A stretch of 64,000 nt of DNA from Pseudobutyrivibrio sp. YE44 (GTDB lineage: Bacteria; Bacillota; Clostridia; Lachnospirales; Lachnospiraceae), in NCBI RefSeq assembly GCF_900104335.1, contig NZ_FMXT01000006.1, positions 86,065-150,064 of the forward strand, given 5' to 3'. Below are positions 44,511 to 52,606 of this stretch, one piece after another. The notes under the pieces are model-generated. The model had not been told where the DNA came from. It saw nothing but the letters and a program-made list of their open reading frames with translations, and searched no databases. Every line of letters begins with the position of its first letter. The first letter of the stretch is position 1. The position numbers and the translations under genes are program-made.

Positions 44511-45701
44511 ATGAAGGACTTAAAGCATCTATATTACTTTGAGAATCTTCTTATGGATGCAGACAACGACCTAGTTAGACAGGCCCAGGCTGAGGGCCGC
44601 GTCTGCGTTGGTTCTGTATGCTATCAGATTCCAGAAGTATTGATGAATTTAGGTAATGCTTTTTCAGTAAGACTACGTGCGCCTAGAACAGGTTCTATGG
44701 AGATGGGCACATACTATCTTACTAGTCTTTTATGCGAATATTCACGAGCATTACTTGAGCGTGCCATTGAAGGAGGCTATCAGTTTTTAGATTGTCTTAT
44801 GGCACCAGATGGATGCACCATGATCAACCGCTGCGTTGAAAACATGGAGCTATTAAAAATGAATGACAAGGAGCATTTCTTCTACCAGTACCTTGAGGTA
44901 CCAATGAAGGCTGATGACAATGGATTGAATCTTTACATTGGTCAGTGTAGAAGCAAAATCCTTGAGCCATTACATGAAAAGTTTGGCATAGATATAAGTG
45001 ATACTGCTCTTAGAAAAGCAGTAGAGGATCACAATAAAATCTGTCGAATTATCACAGAGCTTGGCAATTTCCGTAAGGAAGAAAAGCCTCGCATCACAGG
45101 TTACGAATTCCACATTATCACAATGTGCACTTATGTGTGTCCTCAGGATTTGCTTTTAGAAAAGCTTGAGGAAACCTTAGAAGAGGTTAAGAATCGTCAA
45201 CCAGATGAAAAATGGCCATTTAGAGCAAGAGTGGCTGTTGTAGGTTCTGAGATTGACGACATAGATATGATTAAGCTGGTAGAGGATTCAGGAGCCTATG
45301 TTTGTGCAGACCGCTTCTGCTTCGGTTCTTTGCCAGGTCGTGAGGAAATCATCCTTAATGATGAGGAGGATGTGCTCACACAGATTTGCCGTCATTATAT
45401 GATGAGCTGCATGTGCCCACGTCATATGGATACGCCAAAGATGAATCGCAGACGTGAGTATGTTGATGAAATCGCCAAGGAGTATAAGGCAGATGGAATC
45501 ATCTATGAACAGATGAAGTTCTGTGATCCTTGGGCTTATGAGAGAATGGTTGGAAGCCATGTTTTACGCGATGAATATGGTTATCCAGTCCTCACAATAG
45601 ACCGCCCTTATGCGGTTGGAAATTCCGGACAGCTTCGTACCCGTGTACAGGCCTTCGTGGAGAGTATTGAAATTAAGAAAATCCAAGGAGGTAAGAAGTA
45701 A
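44511..45701 (+). CDS. 2-hydroxyacyl-CoA dehydratase-family subunit (HgdB/BcrC-like)
   Basis: A 396-residue member of the 2-hydroxyacyl-CoA dehydratase D-component family, which also includes benzoyl-CoA reductase and double-cubane-cluster proteins. The C-terminal half shows the family core: DGIIYEQMKFCDPWAYE followed by GYPVLTIDRPYAVGNSGQLRTRVQAF. Candidate cluster Cys are in LMAPDGCTMINRC, HIITMCTYVCPQ, RFCFGS, MSCMCPRH and MKFCDPW. The start at 44511 follows AGGGAG; the frame open from 44484 would begin in element E. It overlaps the next subunit gene by one base, so the two are made together and probably form a heterodimer. Confidence 0.88.
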   Translation: MKDLKHLYYFENLLMDADNDLVRQAQAEGRVCVGSVCYQIPEVLMNLGNAFSVRLRAPRTGSMEMGTYYLTSLLCEYSRALLERAIEGGYQFLDCLMAPDGCTMINRCVENMELLKMNDKEHFFYQYLEVPMKADDNGLNLYIGQCRSKILEPLHEKFGIDISDTALRKAVEDHNKICRIITELGNFRKEEKPRITGYEFHIITMCTYVCPQDLLLEKLEETLEEVKNRQPDEKWPFRARVAVVGSEIDDIDMIKLVEDSGAYVCADRFCFGSLPGREEIILNDEEDVLTQICRHYMMSCMCPRHMDTPKMNRRREYVDEIAKEYKADGIIYEQMKFCDPWAYERMVGSHVLRDEYGYPVLTIDRPYAVGNSGQLRTRVQAFVESIEIKKIQGGKK

Positions 45702-47251
45702 TGGGTAAAGCAGTTGGAAGCTCACAGCTTGGAAAGCTTTACAGTGCAGACAAAAAGGTGTTCAAGCATCGTGAGTGGAGAGGAATAAAGGATACTTGGT
45801 ACGATTACACCAGATGGCTTGGCATAATCGCTATGCTTGGAAAGTTTATGCTTCATCCAAAGAATGTGAAGGGCTTCTTCAGATATCGCTGGATGTTAAA
45901 CTACTTGGCCGTACCAATGATGATTGACAAGCATTCCATGGGCCTTCGTGGTACACAGCTTCGTATCTGCCGCGAGGAGTATGATTTGGTGGCATCTGAT
46001 GTTGCTAAGCTTCTTACAAAGATTTTCTCCATGGATCAAAATCTTGGAGCAAAGCCTGAAAAGTCAAAGCATGTAGTTCTTATGGATGAGAACGAAATGA
46101 CCAACATCATGTGTGGTTTCCCAAATCTCGAGGGGCTTAGCTGGGAGACAGCCAGCTGTTATGTGTGCGTTCTTCTTCAAGGAGATGCTATGACACATTA
46201 CCTGGATGTGGTTCAGGAATGTGGTATGCCTGGTGATGTTTGCCCAATGCCAGCATCTGAGGCAGGCATTTGTATAGATGGTGATATGCCAATCTTTGGT
46301 AAGTGCGCCGTTCAGTGTAACACAACCTGTGACGGTTCCCTTATGGGAAATGGTGTTATTTCAAGGGCACTTGAGAGAAATGGTATTCCAGTTCATCAGC
46401 TTGCAACACCACTTCGTCACACTGAGCCAGGAGTTCAGGAGTACGCAGCTCAGGAAGTTAGAAATGCTATTGCTTTCATCGAAAAGCAGACAGGCGAAAA
46501 GTTCGACTGGGATTACTACTTCGAGTGTGCTAAGCGCATTAACATCGGTGCTAGAGAGTGCTCTGAGTGGCTTGAGATTTCAAAGACAGATTATCCTCAG
46601 GTAGTTGGAAATAACATCCTTCTTTACCGTGAGACAGAATACATGGCTATCGCTGGAAAGGTGCCAGTCTTCGCCACACTAGATCAAAAGATTACAAAGA
46701 TGGCCACAGAGGCCTACAAGAACAAGACTATGCTTGCTAAGGAATACCGTCATCGTGCTATAATTTGGGGCGTTCAGTCTCAGTTCTATACAGATTTTGT
46801 AGCATGGCTTTTAAACTGCTGGGGAATTCTTCCATTGTTCGATATGCTTACAATGGTTTCCCTTGATCCTATATCTGAGGATGACAAGGAACAGGCATAT
46901 TACGATATGGCTCACCAGTACGAAAACATGATTATGAGAAATCGTACTCATGGTGGTTACGAGGTACTTCTTGATGATTTATGGCGCTACTGCGAGGAGT
47001 TCAGAGCAGATATGGTTATCCTCTGGGAACACATTGCCTGCAAGGCCCTTGATGGTATGCATGGTATGTTCGAGCAGCAGGCTCGTGAACATGGCATCAA
47101 GCTTGTATGGGTAAATCACGATCTTTACGATCCAAGAGTTATTCCACGCAAGAACCTTCGCCAAGACGTAAACCGCTACATGCGTTCAGTCCTTCGCGAA
47201 GAACCTCTTGATCCAACGTTAGAAGACTACGATGATACTAATTTGTGGTAA
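45701..47251 (+). CDS. 2-hydroxyacyl-CoA dehydratase-family large subunit
   Basis: A 516-residue partner of the preceding subunit. Family segments include ETASCYVCVLLQGD, CGMPGDVCPMPASEAGICIDGDMP and CAVQCNTTCDGSLMGNG, all Cys-rich and likely to hold or shield an iron-sulfur cluster, and a C-terminal part (WEHIACKALDGMHGMFEQQA) that corresponds to the substrate or cluster domain. It is longer than typical HgdA or HgdB subunits (about 380-480). The start codon overlaps the previous stop (TAATG), with AAGGAGG before it. Structured element F follows the gene. Confidence 0.85.
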   Translation: MGKAVGSSQLGKLYSADKKVFKHREWRGIKDTWYDYTRWLGIIAMLGKFMLHPKNVKGFFRYRWMLNYLAVPMMIDKHSMGLRGTQLRICREEYDLVASDVAKLLTKIFSMDQNLGAKPEKSKHVVLMDENEMTNIMCGFPNLEGLSWETASCYVCVLLQGDAMTHYLDVVQECGMPGDVCPMPASEAGICIDGDMPIFGKCAVQCNTTCDGSLMGNGVISRALERNGIPVHQLATPLRHTEPGVQEYAAQEVRNAIAFIEKQTGEKFDWDYYFECAKRINIGARECSEWLEISKTDYPQVVGNNILLYRETEYMAIAGKVPVFATLDQKITKMATEAYKNKTMLAKEYRHRAIIWGVQSQFYTDFVAWLLNCWGILPLFDMLTMVSLDPISEDDKEQAYYDMAHQYENMIMRNRTHGGYEVLLDDLWRYCEEFRADMVILWEHIACKALDGMHGMFEQQAREHGIKLVWVNHDLYDPRVIPRKNLRQDVNRYMRSVLREEPLDPTLEDYDDTNLW

Positions 47252-47273
47252 GTACGTGTACTAATTATTTAGA

Positions 47274-47431
47274 TGAGCACTAAGTTCAGACTATGTGCCT
47301 TGTAAATGAACCCTTGATGAGCCATCCCTACTTAGATGGTGCAAAGCAGCATCTTATGTAGGGCAATGAGCGAATAAGAGCGCAAGCGTGGTGAATGACA
47401 AGAGACATTGGCTGAACTATAGTGCGGACTA
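47274..47431 (+). repeat. Structured intergenic element, subfamily 2 (copy F)
   Basis: 158 nt from TGAGCACTA to TAGTGCGGACTA. Outer arms pair (GCACTA/TAGTGC; AGTTCAG/CTGAACT; CTTGTAAAT with ATGACAAG) and differ from copies D and E. The inner hairpin CCCTAC...GTAGGG has tip TGC-aaa-GCA, and AGAGCGCAAGCGTG is kept. It ends at the activase ribosome site. Confidence 0.8.
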
Positions 47432-47444
47432 GGAGAATTAAAAA

Positions 47445-48233
47445 ATGAAATATTTTGGTGGTTGTGACTCAGGCTCAACATATACCAAGTGCGTCATCAT
47501 TGACGAGACAGGTAAGATGGTAGCCGATGTTACTTTGAAAAGTAGAATTAACGCAGTGCTTTCATGTCAGGATGCCCTTGACCAGGCGGTGGCTCAGGTA
47601 CCAGATTTGAACTCAGCACAGGATTTAGCATACCTTGTTGGTACTGGCTATGGTCGTAATAAGGTACCATTTGCAGATGAAAACATTTCAGAGATTAGCT
47701 GTCATGCTATGGGTGTTCACGTTGCAGACCCTAGTGTCAAAGCAATAATAGATATCGGCGGTCAGGATGTTAAGGGTATCGCCGTTGATACTGATGGTAC
47801 AGTTCTTAACTTCGCCATGAACGACAAATGTGCCGCAGGTACAGGTCGATTCTTTGAGGCCATGGCAAGAGCCTTTGAAATGGGTTTGGATGAGTTTTCA
47901 AGCCTTTCACTTAAGGCAAAGAATGTTATTCCAATCACAGCACAGTGTACAGTATTTGCTGAGTCTGAGGTTATATCACTTGTTGGTGAAGGCAAGCCTA
48001 TGGATGAGATTGCAGCAGGTATCCAACTTTCAGTTGCAAAGCGTTGCTTTGTAATGTCAAAGAAGGCAGGTGCTGTAGACCACATCACACTTACAGGTGG
48101 TTGTGCAAAGAACGCAGGTCTTAAGGCTGCTATCGAGCAGGTTCTCAAGCTCAAGGTTATTGACCTTCCAGTTGATCCACAGCTTATGGGCGCCCTTGGT
48201 GCTGCTGAATTTGCTAGACAAAAAGCTAGATAA
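47445..48233 (+). CDS. Acyl-CoA dehydratase activase (HgdC/BcrA/BadF type)
   Basis: A 262-residue actin-fold ATPase that uses ATP to deliver very low-potential electrons to the dehydratase or reductase. The N-terminal phosphate motif is GGCDSGSTYTKCVI (about residues 4-17), the second is AIIDIGGQDVKGI, and the bridging [4Fe-4S] Cys pair is in NDKCAAGTGRFFE and TAQCTVFAESE. The late GGCAKNAGL completes the ATPase site. Length matches the family archerase. RBS AGGAG. It is preceded by element F and followed by the 52-residue membrane protein. Confidence 0.92.
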   Translation: MKYFGGCDSGSTYTKCVIIDETGKMVADVTLKSRINAVLSCQDALDQAVAQVPDLNSAQDLAYLVGTGYGRNKVPFADENISEISCHAMGVHVADPSVKAIIDIGGQDVKGIAVDTDGTVLNFAMNDKCAAGTGRFFEAMARAFEMGLDEFSSLSLKAKNVIPITAQCTVFAESEVISLVGEGKPMDEIAAGIQLSVAKRCFVMSKKAGAVDHITLTGGCAKNAGLKAAIEQVLKLKVIDLPVDPQLMGALGAAEFARQKAR

Positions 48234-48278
48234 TAATATTAATTAATTAGGCATAACAGCCGGATTAGGAGAATAGTT

Positions 48279-48437
48279 ATGATCAAAGTATTGTTAGTTA
48301 TTGCAATTGTTTTAGTTAGTCTTTGGATTTTATCTATGATTGTTTACTTCTTCAATCTTGATATGAAGTTGACTAGCGCCATCCAGCCTTTACTTGCAAA
48401 GCATTATGACAAGATAAAGAGAGATAGAAAAATCTAA
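48279..48437 (+). CDS. 52-residue single-span membrane protein
   Basis: A short ORF starting after AGGAG (about 9 nt spacing): one hydrophobic helix (about residues 3-26), then a Lys/Arg/Asp-rich cytoplasmic tail ending KRDRKI. Its stop overlaps the ATG of the next gene (TAATG), so the two are translationally coupled. It could tether the neighbouring complex to the membrane. I know no family for it, but the signals for translation are clear. Confidence 0.7.
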   Translation: MIKVLLVIAIVLVSLWILSMIVYFFNLDMKLTSAIQPLLAKHYDKIKRDRKI

Positions 48438-49147
48438 TGAAGTTATATGATGAAAGCATTAAGACGTTGCTTTCTGGTCTTGACCTTACCCGCGCGACAA
48501 AAATGGATATCGTAAATACGAATTGGGAAGATGTTGGAGACCACAACCTTATCTTAAGGTCAGATATGGCCTATGAACTTGGTGGTGGAACAAACCCAGC
48601 AGTCAGTGCCATGGCAGTAACCTGTCAGGATGATTTCGTAAATACGGATGAGGTTCTTTTACTAGGACCAGACTTAAAAGATATTAAGGAAGACCACCCA
48701 TACGCTAGAATCGCCATTGTTAAGGTGGCTGAAGACAGCTTGGGGGATGGCAATGCTCTTTATAATGCTATAAGGAAAATTGAATATGTTAGGTATCATA
48801 TCAATCCTAAAGGCTACATGACTCGAATCTCTGCAAAGCAAGGTAGAGAGCCGGTTAGAGTCTCAGCCGAAGCTCTTAAGGAGGGCCTTGGTTTTGCCCA
48901 AGTAGGAAAGCTATTCATTGATACCTACCACGAAAACAAAAATATTGAAGCTGTAAAGCTCATATTTATAACTGACCCTGCCTTTGATTATAAGGCATTG
49001 GCAGAGCAGGCAAAGCATCTTGAAGATATCACTGGCACCATAGACCACATCTTCAAGAACGTTATGATGGACTGCGGATCGTGCTCGTTACAGAAAATCT
49101 GCGACGAAGTCGAAGGACTCCGCGAACTTCATTTCGCAGTTCATTAG
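48437..49147 (+). CDS. Short protein resembling acetyl-CoA synthase beta subunit (CdhC-like)
   Basis: A 236-residue protein. The segments ILRSDMAYELGGGTNPAVSAMA and a C-terminal MMDCGSCSLQKICDEVEGLREL recall proteins listed as CO dehydrogenase/acetyl-CoA synthase beta subunit (CdhC/AcsB) in other Clostridia, but it is far shorter than AcsB (about 730) or CdhC (about 470), and the A-cluster Cys spacing is not seen. CGSC-x5-C may bind an iron-sulfur or nickel site. The start overlaps the stop of the membrane protein. The assignment is tentative; the context (CooC-like, HypA-like) supports a metal role. Confidence 0.5.
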   Translation: MKLYDESIKTLLSGLDLTRATKMDIVNTNWEDVGDHNLILRSDMAYELGGGTNPAVSAMAVTCQDDFVNTDEVLLLGPDLKDIKEDHPYARIAIVKVAEDSLGDGNALYNAIRKIEYVRYHINPKGYMTRISAKQGREPVRVSAEALKEGLGFAQVGKLFIDTYHENKNIEAVKLIFITDPAFDYKALAEQAKHLEDITGTIDHIFKNVMMDCGSCSLQKICDEVEGLRELHFAVH

Positions 49148-49203
49148 ATTCTATATAGACTAGGATAATGCCGGATTTAGGGAAAGAAAGGGAGTATAAG
49201 GAA

Positions 49204-52086
49204 ATGCCAGAAATGAGTAAGGCTGTCATGCCACCACACATGACAGACAAAGAGCCAAGCAAGAAGATTATTGCGCTTGGCAGAAAGATTACTGACGTCA
49301 TGGGTCACAAGATGATGGGCGTCAAAGTTGAGGATCCAGAGTACTGGGGTCTTGCAGAAATTATTACAGAGGAGATGGCTGAGGTTGGTCTTACCATGAA
49401 GCTTCGTCATCACTATACATTTGATGAACTCTGTAAGATGAATCCTGAGAAAGCTAAGGATAAAGAAGCTTTCCAGAAGTTACTTGATGAAATGTCATAC
49501 ATCGGACTTTTAGAGTACGATTATGGTAATCACTATGATCACAACGGACGTACAGCTCCACAGTCTGAGCGTAGATACATTTTACCTATCTTCGTTCCAG
49601 GTTCAGCTGAGCTTTTCAATATGGAAGAGTCAGTTGTAGGAGAGCGTTCAAACCATAGATTAAAGGAGCATCCAGCTCTTGCATCATTCTTTGAGAGAAT
49701 GACATTTATGCCACTAGATGGTCTTACACATCTTATTCCACCAGGAGGTGCGGGCGTTGGTATGCACGTTATCCCTGTTGAGAAGGCTATCGAGTTTGAA
49801 AATGAAAAGGTAGACCTTGAGCAGATTTCATACTGGCTCAAGAAATACGAAGGCCACATTGGTGTAGGTCAGTGTTCATGCCGTGTCAGCCGTGCTTGTC
49901 TTGAAGAAGGCTGTGGCGATGACGAGATGAACTGGTGTATCGGACTTGGTGATTTTGCAGATTACTGCCGTGAGACTGGCAAGGGTCACGATATCACATA
50001 TGAAGAGGCTATGCGTATCGTTGAGCGTGCTGAGACACTTGGTTATGTTCATCAGATTACAAACATCGATGGTGAGAACAAGATCTTCGGTCTTTGCAAC
50101 TGTAACGTAAACATCTGTAACGCTCTTCGTACATCACAGCTCTTCAACACACCTAACATGTCACGTTCAGCTTACACAGCTCACGTAGAGGCTGAGAAGT
50201 GTGTAGCTTGTGGTAAATGTGTTGAGTATTGTCCAGCTGGTGCAGTAAAGCTTGGTCAGAAGCTTTGCAAGAAGGATGGAACAGAGGTTGAATATCCAAA
50301 GGTTGTCCTTCCAGACAAGGTTCACTGGGGCAAGGAAAAGTACGATGAAGACTATCGTGACAACAACCGTAAGAACTGCTACGACACAGGTACAGCTCCA
50401 TGTAAGGTAGCATGTCCTGCTCACGTTTCAGTTCAGGGTTATGTAAACATGGCTAAGGAAGGCAGATATGAGGATGCTCTTGCCCTTATCAAGAAGGATA
50501 ATCCATTCCCAGCTATCTGCGGTCGTGTATGTAACAAGAGATGCGAGGCTGCTTGTACACGTGGTACAATCGATGCTCCTGTTGCTATCGACGACATTAA
50601 GAAGTTTATTGCTGAGCGTGATCTTCACGCTGAGACAAGATATATTCCACCAATCGACATTCCATCTAACAGACTTACTCAGTGGGATGACAAGATTGCT
50701 ATTATCGGTTCAGGTCCTGCTGGTCTTTCATGTGCTTACTACCTTGCAACAAAGGGTTATAAGCCAACAGTATTCGAGAAGAGCAGCCGTCCAGGTGGTA
50801 TGCTTACTTGGGGTATCCCAACTTGGAAGCTTGAGAAGGACGTTGTTGAGGCTGAAATCGAAGTTATTCGTCAGCTTGGTGTAGAGATTAAGTGCAATGT
50901 TGAAGTTGGTAAGGACATCACTCTTGATGAACTTAGAGCTCAGGGCTACAAAGCCTTCTATGTTGCAATCGGATGTCAGGGTGGAAAGATTCCTGAAATC
51001 CCAGGAACAGACGCTAAGTCTGGCATTGATATTGCTGTTACCTTCCTTCACAAGGCTCTTGAGGATCAGAACCAGAAGATGGATGGAAATGTTGTAGTTG
51101 TTGGTGGTGGTAACGTTGCTATCGACTGTGTACGTACAGCTGCAAGATTTGGAGCAGGTAACCCACAGATGTTCTGTCTTGAGTCTAGAGACGAGATGCC
51201 TGCAAACAACAGCGAAATCACAGAGACTCTTGAGGAAGATATCGTAATCAACAATGGTTGGGGTCCAAAGGAAATCCTTAAGGATGCTGAGGGCAACGTA
51301 TCAGGTATCGTATTCAAGAAGTGTACATCTGTTAAGGATGCTGAGGGAAGATTCAATCCACAGTACGATGAGAATGATACTATGACAGTTGAGTGTAAGA
51401 ACATCATTTTCGCTATCGGTCAGGGTATCGAGTGGGGCGGACTCCTTGGAGACGGTAAAGAAAAGGTAGAGTTCTGGCATGGAAACTACCCTGTAGCTGA
51501 CAAGCTTACATACCAGACAGCACAGCCAGATATCTTTGTTGGTGGTGATGTTTACTCAGGTCCTAAGTTTGCTATCGATGCTATTGAGGCTGGTAAGTGT
51601 GCAGCAGATTCTCTTCACAGATTTGTTCAGCCAGGATGCTCTATGACAATCGGTAAGAACCGTCGTGATTTCATCGAGCTTGACAAGGATAATATTCTTG
51701 TGGAAGAATATGATCAAGCAGGACGTAATGAGCCAGCTATAGATACAAGCATTGATATGAAGCATTCCTTCAGAGATGCTCACCTTACTCTTACAGAGGA
51801 GCAGGTTAAGGCAGAGGCTAGCCGTTGCCTTAAGTGCGGTGCATCAGTTGTTGATGAGAATAAGTGTATCGGATGTGGTGTCTGCACAACTAAGTGTGCC
51901 TTCGATGCTATCAAGCTTCACAGAACTCATCCAGAGTGCACACACATGGTACCATCTGAAGAGAAGTTCAAGCATATTGGTGCTTATGCAGTTAAGCGTG
52001 CTGCAAAGATTGCCTTCTCTCGTAAGAACGAGGCTGAAAAGCAGGCAGAGCGCGAACACAAGGAGTATAAGCGTAACCATAAGTAG
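49204..52086 (+). CDS. Multi-cluster iron-sulfur flavoprotein oxidoreductase (GltD/Nfn-like)
   Basis: A 960-residue electron-transfer protein. About residues 1-280 are a regulator-like domain with CSCRVSRAC and later CNCNVNIC Cys groups. A ferredoxin site follows (CVACGKCVEYCPAG, about 334-347). A GltD-type domain has the N-terminal cluster Cys (ACPAHVSVQGY, CGRVCNKRCEAAC), an FAD Rossmann motif (GSGPAGLSCAYYLATKG) and an NAD(P) motif (GGGNVAIDCVRTAARFG). The C-terminal ferredoxin site is CIGCGVCTTKCAFDAI. It likely moves electrons from NAD(P)H to the activase. The start at 49204 fits AAAGGGAG; an ATG at 49168 is possible. Confidence 0.88.
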   Translation: MPEMSKAVMPPHMTDKEPSKKIIALGRKITDVMGHKMMGVKVEDPEYWGLAEIITEEMAEVGLTMKLRHHYTFDELCKMNPEKAKDKEAFQKLLDEMSYIGLLEYDYGNHYDHNGRTAPQSERRYILPIFVPGSAELFNMEESVVGERSNHRLKEHPALASFFERMTFMPLDGLTHLIPPGGAGVGMHVIPVEKAIEFENEKVDLEQISYWLKKYEGHIGVGQCSCRVSRACLEEGCGDDEMNWCIGLGDFADYCRETGKGHDITYEEAMRIVERAETLGYVHQITNIDGENKIFGLCNCNVNICNALRTSQLFNTPNMSRSAYTAHVEAEKCVACGKCVEYCPAGAVKLGQKLCKKDGTEVEYPKVVLPDKVHWGKEKYDEDYRDNNRKNCYDTGTAPCKVACPAHVSVQGYVNMAKEGRYEDALALIKKDNPFPAICGRVCNKRCEAACTRGTIDAPVAIDDIKKFIAERDLHAETRYIPPIDIPSNRLTQWDDKIAIIGSGPAGLSCAYYLATKGYKPTVFEKSSRPGGMLTWGIPTWKLEKDVVEAEIEVIRQLGVEIKCNVEVGKDITLDELRAQGYKAFYVAIGCQGGKIPEIPGTDAKSGIDIAVTFLHKALEDQNQKMDGNVVVVGGGNVAIDCVRTAARFGAGNPQMFCLESRDEMPANNSEITETLEEDIVINNGWGPKEILKDAEGNVSGIVFKKCTSVKDAEGRFNPQYDENDTMTVECKNIIFAIGQGIEWGGLLGDGKEKVEFWHGNYPVADKLTYQTAQPDIFVGGDVYSGPKFAIDAIEAGKCAADSLHRFVQPGCSMTIGKNRRDFIELDKDNILVEEYDQAGRNEPAIDTSIDMKHSFRDAHLTLTEEQVKAEASRCLKCGASVVDENKCIGCGVCTTKCAFDAIKLHRTHPECTHMVPSEEKFKHIGAYAVKRAAKIAFSRKNEAEKQAEREHKEYKRNHK

Positions 52087-52111
52087 GGCATTAGAAAGGG
52101 TAGTATAAATA

Positions 52112-52456
52112 ATGCATGAGTTAGGTATAGTTTTCCATGTTGCTAAGCAGGTTGAGGAAGTTGCTGAGCAGAATGGTGCTGAGCACATTAATGAGGTCGT
52201 CCTTTCAGTTGGAGAGGTTTCCACCGTTATCCCAGATTATCTTATTGATTGCTGGGCTTGGAATGCAAAAAAATATCCTAGACTTGATGGCAGCAAATTA
52301 GTTTGTGAAACCATCAAGGCTGTGACTTTCTGCGAGGATTGCAAGCAGGAGTATGAGACAGTGGCCCATGGTAAGACATGTCCACATTGTGGAAGCAGCA
52401 ACACATATCTTGTCACAGGAAATGAAGTAATACTTAAAGAAGTTATTGCAGATTAA
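52112..52456 (+). CDS. hypA: HypA-like nickel metallochaperone
   Basis: A 114-residue protein starting MHELGIV, where the Met-His-Glu N-terminus binds nickel, and carrying two zinc-site CxxC pairs (CEDCKQEY, CPHCGSSN). Length and motifs match HypA, which delivers nickel to [NiFe] hydrogenase maturation. No hydrogenase genes or HypB are in the window, so here it may serve another nickel enzyme, together with the CooC-like ATPase nearby. It lies 25 nt after the flavoprotein gene and ends the cluster at a strong terminator. Confidence 0.9.
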   Translation: MHELGIVFHVAKQVEEVAEQNGAEHINEVVLSVGEVSTVIPDYLIDCWAWNAKKYPRLDGSKLVCETIKAVTFCEDCKQEYETVAHGKTCPHCGSSNTYLVTGNEVILKEVIAD

Positions 52457-52461
52457 TCATG

Positions 52462-52490
52462 GACCCACAGCTTAGGCTGTGGGTCTTTTT
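52462..52490 (+). terminator. Terminator of the metalloenzyme cluster
   Basis: A perfect 10-bp stem (GACCCACAGC / GCTGTGGGTC) with a 4-nt loop, followed by five T, only six bases after the hypA stop. Confidence 0.93.
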
Positions 52491-52515
52491 ATGTCTAAAA
52501 ATTATTAAATATCAA

Positions 52516-52543
52516 TTGAAAATATTTTAGAAAACTCTATAAT
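52516..52543 (+). promoter_or_regulatory. Promoter of the GH127 gene
   Basis: TTGAAA (52516-52521), a 16-nt spacer and TATAAT (52538-52543). A stem-loop in the leader (TAGAAATGATG / CATCCTTTCTA, 52554-52586) may modulate translation. Confidence 0.65.
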
Positions 52544-52606
52544 AATGCCATAGGCTAGAAATGATGGGCTTTAACATCCTTTCTAAATAATAAAGGGGGA
52601 AGAAGA

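Noticed and set aside
43549..49147. Wood-Ljungdahl (CODH/ACS) operon, suggested by the CooC-like and CdhC-like genes
   Set aside because: No CooS/AcsA, AcsB of proper length, AcsC/D or methyltransferase is present; the catalytic genes are dehydratase-family subunits.
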